Source: an uncultured Burkholderiales bacterium (GTDB lineage Bacteria; Pseudomonadota; Gammaproteobacteria; Burkholderiales; Burkholderiaceae_C). From it: DNA of 10,888 nt. Every line of letters begins with the position of its first letter. Position 1 is the first letter of the stretch. The notes beneath the pieces are model-generated. The model made no database searches. It had not been told where the DNA came from and saw only the letters and a list, made by a program, of their open reading frames with translations. The DNA lies in the NCBI GenBank assembly GCA_903953985.1, contig CAJBLW010000459.1, positions 1 through 10,888 on the forward strand, read 5' to 3'. A program made the position numbers and the translations under genes. Shown one piece after another: positions 1 to 6,658 of this stretch.

Positions 1-713
1 AGGAAAGAGGGCAAGTCATCCAGGTCGCTGGGCTGTGGGTCTGGCACGGGCAGGCCTGGGTTGTCCAAATAGTGCTTTGCGTAGCTGGCCACCGGGTCAT
101 AGGGGGGGTGCGGTCCGAGAAAACCGATTTGCATGAAGAGCGACTCCGGCTTGGGCCGTGTCTGTAACCACCAGTCGGCCATGTTGCCAACGAAAAAATC
201 GGCGTGCGACTCTGCAGGCAAAGTCCATTCGTAGGCGCCCAGGCGCTCTTTGTAGTCCGGCAATTCGCGGTAGCGCTCGCGCGAGGGTTTGATCTGCGAG
301 CGAGCCACCAGGGCCTTGTCCCACTCGTCCGCAAACCAGCGCCCTTCGTAGTAGCGATCCTTGTTCTCGCAGACAAAGCGTTCGTGAAACCCGGCCTTGG
401 CATCGTAGGGAATGGTATGCATCTTGCCTACGTTGACGCAGTGGTAGCCCTGCTCCGCCAGCGAGTCAACCCAGGTGCGTTGCCAGTGCAATCCGTTGCG
501 CAACACGCCGGTGACGTGCGGGTAGTAGCCGTTGAACAGGCTGGCCCGTGAAGGTACGCAGCTGGGGGCGTTGACAAAGCAGTTGTCAAAGCTGGTGCCC
601 TCGCGCACCAGCCGGTCCATGTTCGGCGTGTGCATGTGGCCAAAGCCGAGGGCTGCAATGGTGTCGAACCGCTGCTGGTCCGTCATGATCAAAAAGATGT
701 GCTTGCGTTTCAA
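1..713 (-). CDS. Type I sulfatase (formylglycine-dependent), N-terminal half, cut by the left edge
   Basis: Alkaline-phosphatase-superfamily sulfatase that hydrolyses a sulfate ester (or possibly a phosphonate or phosphate monoester). About 237 residues are visible, and relatives usually have 450-520, so the C-terminal half lies outside the window. The metal-site start IFLIMTDQQRFD (Asp12, Gln13) is followed by the modification signature Cys52-V-P-S-R56 (C-x-P-S-R), in which the Cys becomes formylglycine. GKMH at about 96-99 matches the usual GKWH block, and a later HPPYDP is also typical. There is no signal peptide, so the enzyme should be cytoplasmic. The start must be TTG at 713-711: an in-frame TGA lies three codons upstream, and the first ATG (codon 10) is inside the conserved core. 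GAGG (724-721) sits 7 nt ahead. The TTG overlaps the previous gene's TGA as TTGA, so translation is probably coupled. The substrate cannot be read from this half. Confidence 0.9.
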   Translation of the reverse strand, partial: MKRKHIFLIMTDQQRFDTIAALGFGHMHTPNMDRLVREGTSFDNCFVNAPSCVPSRASLFNGYYPHVTGVLRNGLHWQRTWVDSLAEQGYHCVNVGKMHTIPYDAKAGFHERFVCENKDRYYEGRWFADEWDKALVARSQIKPSRERYRELPDYKERLGAYEWTLPAESHADFFVGNMADWWLQTRPKPESLFMQIGFLGPHPPYDPVASYAKHYLDNPGLPVPDPQPSDLDDLPSF

Positions 714-1531
714 GGTAGGACCTCAAGGGGAAAAGGCGCACCGCGCCAAAAGTCAATTTGCGCGCTGACCTGGTGTTCGATCATGGGGCGCCCTCCCAAG
801 GCAGACAGTCCCAGCGCCTGGGCTGCGGCCACGAGTTCCGTGTCGCGCGCGGCAATGATGTCAAAGACCGCGGCGCCCGGGCCGAGCAGAGCGGGATCAA
901 AGGCAAGGGGTTCGCCTGTGTGCAAGCCGAGCGAGGTGGCGTTGACCGCGAGCGCCGCACTGGCGGCATGGGCCATGCCGATGCGCACGTGCACCAGAGG
1001 GTCGGCCGCGCGCAGCTCCTGACCAAGACGCTCGGCACGCTGCGGGTCGCGGTTAACCAGGATGAGGTCTTTCACGCCAGCGGCTACCAGTGCAAACGCA
1101 ATGGCGGTACCAGCGCCGCCCACCCCCACAATCAGGGCCGGCCGGTCGGGATGCAACATACCGTGGTGACGGGCAGCGCGGACAAAACCAATACCGTCAA
1201 AACTCTCGCCCGCCCAGGTGCCGTCTGCTTGGAGGCGCAAGGTGTTGACCAGCCGGGTACGCCGCGCCTCGGGCCCAGCCACGCTGCACAAGGCGTAAGC
1301 GCTGGCTTTGTGCGGCATGGTGATGTTCAAGCCCTGCAAGTTGCTGACTTTGGCCAACTGCGCCAGAGTGGTGGCCAGATCATCTGGATGTACGCCCATC
1401 GGCACCTGACACCAGTCAAGCCCTTCGGCATCGAACGCCGGGTTGTAAACGCGGGGCGCGCGCACATGCGCAATAGGGAACCCCAGCACCGGAACAAGAC
1501 GGGTTGCGCCAGACAGCGCAGAGGTGAGCAT
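710..1531 (-). CDS. Shikimate dehydrogenase family (AroE-like) NAD(P)-dependent oxidoreductase, divergent substrate site
   Basis: A 273-residue protein, the normal AroE length. The fold markers are clear: NITMPHK at 69-75 with catalytic Lys75, VNT at 95-97, catalytic Asp112 in SFDG, the glycine loop GVGGAG at 136-141, NR at 160-161 with downstream Arg (the NADP phosphate clamp in this family), NATS at 197-200 and Gln254 in MIEHQ. The substrate-binding start is altered. Biosynthetic AroE has P-I-x-H-S-x-S-P, with two Ser that hold the shikimate carboxylate; here it is PIAHVRAP. The usual N-T-D before the catalytic Asp is S-F-D, and the D-x-x-Y-x-P loop is DIIAARD. It is therefore probably a catabolic dehydrogenase for another polyol or sugar-acid-like substrate, not the aroE of aromatic biosynthesis. 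It starts 1 nt after the permease stop, with AAGGG 5 nt upstream, and ends in a TTGA overlap with the sulfatase. The substrate is unknown. Confidence 0.88.
   Translation of the reverse strand: MLTSALSGATRLVPVLGFPIAHVRAPRVYNPAFDAEGLDWCQVPMGVHPDDLATTLAQLAKVSNLQGLNITMPHKASAYALCSVAGPEARRTRLVNTLRLQADGTWAGESFDGIGFVRAARHHGMLHPDRPALIVGVGGAGTAIAFALVAAGVKDLILVNRDPQRAERLGQELRAADPLVHVRIGMAHAASAALAVNATSLGLHTGEPLAFDPALLGPGAAVFDIIAARDTELVAAAQALGLSALGGRPMIEHQVSAQIDFWRGAPFPLEVLP
721..724 (-). promoter_or_regulatory. Ribosome binding site GAGG for the TTG-started sulfatase
   Basis: On the minus strand GAGG lies 7 nt before the TTG at 713 and within the last codons of the upstream AroE-like gene. It decides the sulfatase start, because an in-frame TGA lies between this site and the TTG and no ATG is available before the catalytic core. 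Confidence 0.6.
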
Positions 1532-1532
1532 C

Positions 1533-2360
1533 TCAGCCCTTGACCGCGCCGGCCGTCAGCCCGCTGACCAGGTATCGCCGCACCATCAGCGAGAACAGCA
1601 ACACCGGCGCCATGACCAGCGAGCCTCCGGCTGCGATCTTGCCCCACTCCCAGCCTTCGTAGTTCATGAAGTTGACCACCGCCACCGGGGCGGTACGGGC
1701 GTCGGTACGGGTCAGAATCAGCGCAAAGAAAAAATCATTCCAGGCATAGAGAAAACACAAAATGGCCGTGGCGGCAATACCGGCGCTGACCATGGGCATG
1801 ACGATTTCGACAAACACGGTGGCGAACCCGGCGCCGTCCATCAGGGCGGCTTCTTCGAGCGAGGCGGGGACGGCGTCAAAGAAGGGCTGCATCATCCAGA
1901 TCACAAGCGGCAAGTTGAACGTCATGTAAATCAGGATCAGGCCGGTGCGCGTGTCGAGCAAGCCAAGGTAGCGATAAGCCAGGAAGAAGGGAATGGTGAA
2001 TGCAATCGGCGGCGCCATGCGTGTGAGCAAGATCGACAAGCCCAGCCCAAAGCGGCCTCGGCCGCTCCAGCGCGACAGGGCATAGGCAGCGGGCACGCCA
2101 ATCACCAGGGCCAGCAGGGTCGACACGCCACTGGTGATCAAGCTGTTGACGAAGGACTCTGGAAAGCCACCTTGCCACAGGCCCACGTAGTGCTCGACCG
2201 TAGGCATGAACAGCAGCCGGGGCGGGAACTCCAGAATCATTGGCGTGGGCTTGAACGACATTTGCAGCAGCCACAAGAAAGGCAGCAGCATGACGAACAA
2301 CAGCAAAGGTACGGCCCAGGCGGCGACATGGCCGGGGCGTTTGTAGCGGATGGTTTTCAT
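1533..2360 (-). CDS. ABC sugar transporter permease, MalG/UgpE type
   Basis: Inner-membrane permease of a carbohydrate-uptake (CUT1) ABC importer, 275 residues, standard for MalG-like subunits. It starts with a short basic N terminus and a membrane segment at about 12-33. Further hydrophobic spans lie near 74-95, 107-128, 140-160, 185-207 and 245-265. The cytoplasmic coupling loop (EAA motif) is E170-A-A-L-M-D-G176 followed by an F...MP segment; this is where the ATPase docks. It lies 22 nt after the first permease and 1 nt before the AroE-like gene, so it belongs to the same transcript. The matching ATPase is not on this strand but in the divergent operon at 5575. Substrate specificity cannot be told from the permease. 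Confidence 0.95.
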   Translation of the reverse strand: MKTIRYKRPGHVAAWAVPLLLFVMLLPFLWLLQMSFKPTPMILEFPPRLLFMPTVEHYVGLWQGGFPESFVNSLITSGVSTLLALVIGVPAAYALSRWSGRGRFGLGLSILLTRMAPPIAFTIPFFLAYRYLGLLDTRTGLILIYMTFNLPLVIWMMQPFFDAVPASLEEAALMDGAGFATVFVEIVMPMVSAGIAATAILCFLYAWNDFFFALILTRTDARTAPVAVVNFMNYEGWEWGKIAAGGSLVMAPVLLFSLMVRRYLVSGLTAGAVKG

Positions 2361-2382
2361 TGGCGAAGGGCGTGAAAGATGT

Positions 2383-3288
2383 TCAGTCCTGGTGAGAAAG
2401 ATTGCGGTTCAGCCGCATGGCCAACCAGCTGATAACCACCGTGATGCTCAGCAGCACCACCGTGACTGCGCTGGAGTAGCCGAGTTCGCCATAGTTGAAA
2501 GCCAGCAAATAGGCGTAGTAGTTGGTGACTTCCGTCACCGACCCCGGACCGCCGCCGGTGAGCAGAAAGATCAGCGGAAAGGCCTTGATGCTGTCGATCA
2601 AGCGAAACAAAGTGCAGACCATTAGCACGGGCGCAATGTAGGGCAGCACGATGTGCTGAAAAATACGCAGTGCATTGGCGCCGTCCATGCGCGCGGCTTC
2701 GACATATTCACCTGGCAGGTTCTGCAAGGCTGCCAGCACCATCAAATAGGTAAAAGGTGCCCACTCCCAGGTGTCGGCCACAACGATCGCGGCGAGCGCA
2801 AAGTCGGCATGCGAGGTAAACGCCGGCAACATGAACCCCAGCGCCTTGGCGGCGTGAAAAATCGGGCTGATGTCGGGGGTGTAGATCAGCTTCCAAATCA
2901 CCGCAACCACGATAGGTGGCAACACCATCGGAATCACAAACAGATGCCGCAGCGACTGCCAACGGTCCTGGCCCGAATGGACCAGCAGTGCCATCCCAGT
3001 GCCCAGCAGCACTTGCAACACCACCGTGTAAAGCGACAGGCGCGCCTGTACCCACAGGGTTTCGTGGAAGCGTTTGTCTGTGACCAGGTTTTGGTAATTG
3101 ACCAGCGGGTCCCTAAAATCGGTCAGAGATCCCGGATTGACCAATGAGCCGGGCGTCAAGCTGGTGATCAGCAAAAACGCCGTAGGCAACCCCGCCACCA
3201 GCAGCAAAAACAGCAGGCTTGGCGCAATCGCTAGCCTCGTGAAGCGGCGGCGCTGGCCCTCGTAGGACAAGGCTGGGGTGGCGGGCAT
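2383..3288 (-). CDS. ABC sugar transporter permease, MalF/UgpA type
   Basis: Partner inner-membrane permease of the CUT1 importer, 301 residues. A hydrophobic segment at about 20-42 follows the basic stretch GQRRRF. A periplasmic loop (about 45-80) and five more spans come next, and the EAA loop is E197-A-A-R-M-D-G203. The C-terminal region has the LTGGGP(G) turn typical of MalF/UgpA-like subunits. It lies 26 nt downstream of the binding-protein gene, with AAGGA about 9 nt before its ATG. It forms a heterodimer with the next gene product, by family rule. No hairpin is obvious between the binding-protein gene and this gene. Confidence 0.95.
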   Translation of the reverse strand: MPATPALSYEGQRRRFTRLAIAPSLLFLLLVAGLPTAFLLITSLTPGSLVNPGSLTDFRDPLVNYQNLVTDKRFHETLWVQARLSLYTVVLQVLLGTGMALLVHSGQDRWQSLRHLFVIPMVLPPIVVAVIWKLIYTPDISPIFHAAKALGFMLPAFTSHADFALAAIVVADTWEWAPFTYLMVLAALQNLPGEYVEAARMDGANALRIFQHIVLPYIAPVLMVCTLFRLIDSIKAFPLIFLLTGGGPGSVTEVTNYYAYLLAFNYGELGYSSAVTVVLLSITVVISWLAMRLNRNLSHQD

Positions 3289-3314
3289 TCGGCGGGTTCC
3301 TTGGATGGCTGCGT

Positions 3315-4673
3315 TCAGACCCGGGAGCCCGTACGACGCAGCGCCTCCATTGCAGCGTCTTGCGCGACCTTCATGGAGTCGGCGGCTTTCATTTGCCCGG
3401 ACACGACCCGCTCAACGGCTTTGTTAAGTACATCAGACACAACAGGGAATTCCTTGACCGTGCGATAGGCCATGTAGTTACGGGTCTTGCCGGGCTGCTC
3501 CAGCACTTCAAGATAGAGCTTGCTCAGGTCCTGGCCGTTGATGGTGTTCACGCGCTTGTGGTCTGCGCCGGTGATGACCGCCCGGCGGCAGATGGACGAG
3601 TGACCGGTGTCCTTGACGATACGGGTGGTGATCTCAGGGCTCAGAGCCCACTTGATGAATTCCCAAGCCGCTTCTTTGTTCTTGGCGTTCTTTGGAATAC
3701 CCAGGCCCTGGCTGTTGGAGGCGGGGAAGTCACCCTTGGGGCCGGCGGGCATGCGCATCACCAGTGCTGTTTCCTTGACCTTGCTTTCAGGCGCAGTGAG
3801 CATGGATGTGACCCATGAACTGGAATGAATGTTGATGTTGGCGCGACCTCCGATCAGCGCGGCGCGGGCCTGGTCCTCGGTGTAGCTAAGCACGCCTTGC
3901 GGGCTGTACTTGGACAAAAGGCGGGCGTAAAAATCGACCGCTTCAACTGCCGCTGAGGTTGCCAGTGTGGGCGTGATGTCGCCAGGCGGGTTGGCAAACA
4001 CATCGCCACCAAAGCCCTGCATGTAAGGCGGCAGGTACCAGTGGTGCAGGTTTGAGCTCACGAAGCCGGCCATATCGTCCTTGCCGTGCATCGCCTCGGC
4101 CACCTTGCCGAGTTCCTCGAACGTCGTGGGCGGCTTGAGACCGTATTTTTTCATCAGGTCCATGCGGCTGATGCCCATGAGCATGGCGCCGCCTTCCCAG
4201 GCATAGCCATAGGTCTTGCCGGCCTTGTCCATGTAGGGAAGCTGCGCGCCCTTGACGAAGTCGTCCGGGTTCCAGCTTGCCGGTGTGTACTTGGCATCAC
4301 GCGAAAAAGTATCCAGATCTTGCAGCAGGCCAGCGGCCACCCAGCGCGCGGCAAAGATGAACGTCACATTACAAAAGTCCCAGGCGCTGCCGCCGCTGGA
4401 CAGTTCCAGATCAGCCTGCTGGTTGTAGACCGGGAAGGCAGACAGTTGCAGGTCCACAGTCATGCCTGTGGCCGCTTCGAACTCAGGAATGTATTTTTTG
4501 AGGTGATTAAAAAACCCGTGCTGGTAGGCCGCACCGCGCAGCTTCACACCGGCGAATCTTTTGCTCTGAGCGATGGCTGGAAAAGCCATAACCGCTCCGG
4601 CCGTAGCCGCAGTAGCGCCAGCTGCGCGCAGCAGTTGGCGACGTGATAGATCATTGGTTTCATTAAAGCTCAT
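3315..4673 (-). CDS. Extracellular solute-binding protein (family 1), Tat-exported
   Basis: Periplasmic sugar-binding subunit of the ABC importer, 452 residues, in the usual range for UgpB/MalE-like proteins. The signal peptide is twin-arginine type: S-R11-R12-Q-L-L, a hydrophobic Ala-rich core, then a likely signal-peptidase site after A33-I-A35. This start is chosen because AGGAG lies 6 nt upstream and the Tat motif then sits at residues 10-14. A longer reading from 4742 would put 23 unrelated residues in front and would run over a putative operator. It is the first gene of the minus-strand operon, consistent with high expression. The mature domain is soluble, and the WxF-type and GGSAWD regions look like CUT1 binding proteins. 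The ligand is inferred from context (galactonate-like sugar acid, possibly sulfated) and not from binding residues. Confidence 0.95.
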   Translation of the reverse strand: MSFNETNDLSRRQLLRAAGATAATAGAVMAFPAIAQSKRFAGVKLRGAAYQHGFFNHLKKYIPEFEAATGMTVDLQLSAFPVYNQQADLELSSGGSAWDFCNVTFIFAARWVAAGLLQDLDTFSRDAKYTPASWNPDDFVKGAQLPYMDKAGKTYGYAWEGGAMLMGISRMDLMKKYGLKPPTTFEELGKVAEAMHGKDDMAGFVSSNLHHWYLPPYMQGFGGDVFANPPGDITPTLATSAAVEAVDFYARLLSKYSPQGVLSYTEDQARAALIGGRANINIHSSSWVTSMLTAPESKVKETALVMRMPAGPKGDFPASNSQGLGIPKNAKNKEAAWEFIKWALSPEITTRIVKDTGHSSICRRAVITGADHKRVNTINGQDLSKLYLEVLEQPGKTRNYMAYRTVKEFPVVSDVLNKAVERVVSGQMKAADSMKVAQDAAMEALRRTGSRV

Positions 4674-4679
4674 GCGGAT

Positions 4680-4684
4680 CTCCT
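4680..4684 (-). promoter_or_regulatory. Ribosome binding site AGGAG for the solute-binding protein
   Basis: AGGAG on the minus strand ends 6 nt before the ATG at 4673. It is one of the strongest Shine-Dalgarno matches in the window. It fixes the start at 4673, not at the upstream in-frame ATG at 4742. Confidence 0.75.
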
Positions 4685-4724
4685 GTTTTTTGAAGGGCTG
4701 AACGGATTGGCCGGTGAAGTTTAT

Positions 4725-4736
4725 GTCAGACAAATA
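4725..4736 (+). promoter_or_regulatory. Candidate DgoR operator, left copy (GTCAGACAAATA)
   Basis: The core GTC-A-GAC is a palindrome with the GT-NNN-AC spacing known for operators of the FadR branch of GntR regulators. It matches the right copy at 4813-4824 in 11 of 12 positions and in the same orientation. It lies in the leader of the solute-binding protein gene, about 52 nt before its ATG, a position suited to repression. The assignment to the adjacent regulator is inference. Confidence 0.45.
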
Positions 4737-4762
4737 GATCAAGAAACCGAGTACTTACCCTA

Positions 4763-4779
4763 GTTGCTGAGACAGCAAC
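4763..4779. repeat. 17-bp palindrome GTTGCTG-AGA-CAGCAAC
   Basis: A perfect 7-bp inverted repeat with a 3-nt centre, near the middle of the divergent region. Each arm holds a TTGCTG hexamer that could act as a -35 box, one per strand, which would give back-to-back promoters sharing this element. It could also be a regulator binding site. A short RNA hairpin is possible but would be poorly placed. Confidence 0.5.
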
Positions 4780-4812
4780 CCCCAATAGACTACATTCCAA
4801 TCTTTTTTAAAA

Positions 4813-4824
4813 GTCTGACAAATA
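4813..4824 (+). promoter_or_regulatory. Candidate DgoR operator, right copy (GTCTGACAAATA)
   Basis: The core GTC-T-GAC is the reverse complement of the left copy's core, and the ACAAATA tail is identical in both. It ends 2 nt before the proposed TTG start of the regulator, occupying the place of a Shine-Dalgarno sequence and lying just downstream of the proposed start of transcription. That position would suit autorepression. Assignment to DgoR is inference. Confidence 0.45.
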
Positions 4825-4826
4825 CC

Positions 4827-5564
4827 TTGCCAAAAATTGCAAAACCTCTGCCAGGTCAACGACGCGTTGGCCCTTCGGTCGCTGATGTGATCGCCCGGCG
4901 CGTGGTCGGCGGCGAATGGCCCGAAGGGGCCGTCATGCCGACTGAAATCGAGCTCGCTGAAGCGCTTGGCGTGGCGCGTACTTCGGTGCGCGAAGCTCTG
5001 GGAAATCTCCAGGCCAAGGGCATGCTGGTGTCGCGACCCAAAACGGGCACCCAGGTACTGCCGCGCGTTCAATGGAACATGCTTGACGAGGACGTGCTTC
5101 GGTGGTGCTGGTCTGACCAGAACCGTGAGCGCACAGCGCTGCACCTCACCCAGTTGCGGCGCATCGTAGAGCCAGCGGCTTGCGAGATTGCGGCAGCGTC
5201 TGCAAGTGACACTGACATTGCCGTTATCGAACGTGCCTACCGCGCGATGGACGCAGCCGGGACCGACCCCGTGGCTTTTGCAGGTCCGGACCTTGAATTT
5301 CACCGTGGCATATTGCGTGCGACGGGCAACCCGTTTTTGATCTCGCTGGGCGCCACCATCGAGACAGCACTGCGACTGTCGTTTGAGTTGTCCACACGAC
5401 AGCCCGGCGCGCCGCGAAAGGGCTTGCCCATGCACCGCGACGTGCTCGACGCCATCTGGGCCCGCAAGCCTGCCGAAGCCCGTATGGCCATGGAGACCTT
5501 GCTGGGCGTCACCGAATCGAACATTCAGCGGGGGCTTTTAGCGGTCGCCGCATCATCGCCCTAA
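4827..5564 (+). CDS. dgoR: GntR-family (FadR/FCD branch) regulator, DgoR-like
   Basis: Likely repressor of galactonate genes that responds to a sugar-acid ligand; 245 residues from the TTG at 4827. The winged helix-turn-helix covers about 15-80, with LAEALGVARTSVREALGNL at 43-61 as the recognition core. The linker W83-N-M-L-D-E-D-V-L-R-W93 closely resembles the equivalent stretch of E. coli DgoR as I recall it. An FCD ligand domain follows (about 105-230) with D155, H159 and H203. The third His common in metal-binding FCD proteins is absent, as I recall is also true in E. coli DgoR. The start is uncertain. A longer reading from TTG at 4764 would place the palindrome and operator inside the gene and add residues that look like translated promoter; no good Shine-Dalgarno precedes either start. 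The ATPase gene follows after 10 nt. Confidence 0.85.
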   Translation: MPKIAKPLPGQRRVGPSVADVIARRVVGGEWPEGAVMPTEIELAEALGVARTSVREALGNLQAKGMLVSRPKTGTQVLPRVQWNMLDEDVLRWCWSDQNRERTALHLTQLRRIVEPAACEIAAASASDTDIAVIERAYRAMDAAGTDPVAFAGPDLEFHRGILRATGNPFLISLGATIETALRLSFELSTRQPGAPRKGLPMHRDVLDAIWARKPAEARMAMETLLGVTESNIQRGLLAVAASSP

Positions 5565-5574
5565 GGCATACCAC

Positions 5575-6651
5575 ATGGCCGACATTCACCTGAACTCCAT
5601 CTCCAAGCGCTTCGGCGACGTAGAGGTCATTCCTGACCTCAGTCTGACCATGCCCGCTGGCAAATTCACCGTGCTGCTCGGTCCATCGGGCTGCGGCAAG
5701 TCCACGTTGCTACGCATCATTGCAGGCCTCGAAATGCCCAGCAGTGGCGAAGTGCGCGTGGGTGACCGGTTGGTCAATGACGTGCCGCCGTCTGAGCGCG
5801 GCTGCGCGATGGTGTTCCAGAACTACGCGCTGTACCCGCACAAGACAGTGCGGCAAAATTTGTCGTTCCCTCTGCGCATGGCTAAAGTGCCTGCGGCAGA
5901 GCAGACGCAGCGCGTCGACGAAATCGCCACGGTGCTCGAGCTCACGCCTTTGCTGGACCGCTTTCCGCGCCAGCTCTCCGGTGGCCAGCGCCAGCGCGTT
6001 GCCATGGGCCGCGCCATGATCCGCCGGCCCGAGGTTTTTTTATATGACGAGCCCTTGTCTAACCTCGACCTCGAACTGCGCGTGCGGCTGCGCCTGGAGA
6101 TCGCTCGCACCCAGCGCGCGCTCAAGTCCACCGCGGTTTACGTCACTCACGACCAGACCGAGGCCATGACACTGGCCGACCAGATCGTGGTGCTGCGAAA
6201 GGGGCGCATCGAGCAGGTCGGCGCGCCGCTGGATCTGTACCGCCGGCCAGCCAATCTGTTCGTTGCCGGCTTCATCGGCACCCCCAAGATCAACCTGTTC
6301 ACCGTCGATCGCTGCGAACCGGTGAGCGAGGGTACCCGGCTGACCATCGGTCCCTTATCGCTGGTGGTTCCGCGCCGCTTTGAGGTACCGGTTGCAACCG
6401 TGGGCTTTCGCCCAGAACAGGTGCGGCTGGGCGCTGCTGAAGCCAGTCAGGTGGTGTTCGAGCTGGCCGACTGCGAGACCCAGGCCGTCGAACACCTGGG
6501 TGACCGGGCTTTTTGCTACTTGCGCTCATCACTGGGTGAACTGGTGGTGCTGGCCCCCGATGCGCAAAGCCGTCTATCGGGTGCGCTGACTCTGGCAGTC
6601 GACGCTGACTCGTTGCACTTTTTCGGGGCTGATGAGACGGCTCTGCGATGA
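5575..6651 (+). CDS. ABC sugar transporter ATP-binding protein, MalK/UgpC type
   Basis: Cytoplasmic ATPase that drives a CUT1 sugar importer, 358 residues. All motifs are intact: Walker A GPSGCGKST at 36-44, Q-loop Gln82 in FQNYALYPH, signature LSGGQRQR at 134-141, Walker B VFLYDEP at 154-160 with catalytic Glu159, D-loop SNLD, and switch His192 in THDQTEAM. The C-terminal ~120 residues form the MalK-type regulatory (TOBE) region, with FIGTPKINLF and GFRPEQVRLG. AAGG lies 8 nt before the ATG. It is the only ATPase gene in the window, so it most likely serves the two permeases on the opposite strand, placing transport under the same divergent control. The next gene begins 7 nt after its stop. 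Confidence 0.95.
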   Translation: MADIHLNSISKRFGDVEVIPDLSLTMPAGKFTVLLGPSGCGKSTLLRIIAGLEMPSSGEVRVGDRLVNDVPPSERGCAMVFQNYALYPHKTVRQNLSFPLRMAKVPAAEQTQRVDEIATVLELTPLLDRFPRQLSGGQRQRVAMGRAMIRRPEVFLYDEPLSNLDLELRVRLRLEIARTQRALKSTAVYVTHDQTEAMTLADQIVVLRKGRIEQVGAPLDLYRRPANLFVAGFIGTPKINLFTVDRCEPVSEGTRLTIGPLSLVVPRRFEVPVATVGFRPEQVRLGAAEASQVVFELADCETQAVEHLGDRAFCYLRSSLGELVVLAPDAQSRLSGALTLAVDADSLHFFGADETALR

Positions 6652-6658
6652 ACCCGCC

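Larger units (their letters stand above)
4674..4826. promoter_or_regulatory. Divergent control region between the transporter and dgo operons
   Basis: This 153-nt non-coding stretch is richer in A and T than its surroundings. It must hold the promoters for both the leftward transporter operon and the rightward regulator operon. It contains a central 17-bp palindrome (4763-4779) and two related elements with a GTNNNAC core (4725-4736 and 4813-4824). A plausible rightward promoter is TTGCTG (4764-4769), 16 nt, TAGACT (4786-4791), which would start RNA near 4798, about 29 nt ahead of the TTG at 4827. No convincing leftward -10 box was found, although the palindrome gives a TTGCTG hexamer on the minus strand as well. 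Confidence 0.6.

Noticed and set aside
758..1543. Long open frame on the plus strand opposite the AroE-like gene
   Set aside because: Its sequence is low in family features and rich in His, Arg and Gln, as expected from the antisense of a GC-rich gene. The minus-strand protein has clear AroE motifs.
1524..2375. 283-codon open frame on the plus strand opposite the MalG-type permease
   Set aside because: It is extremely rich in Gln, His, Arg and Gly with no recognisable domain. It is the antisense shadow of hydrophobic codons in a well-supported permease.
4674..4742. Longer start (4742) for the solute-binding protein
   Set aside because: The extra 23 residues do not belong to a Tat signal and cover a putative operator. 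The ATG at 4673 has a strong AGGAG site.
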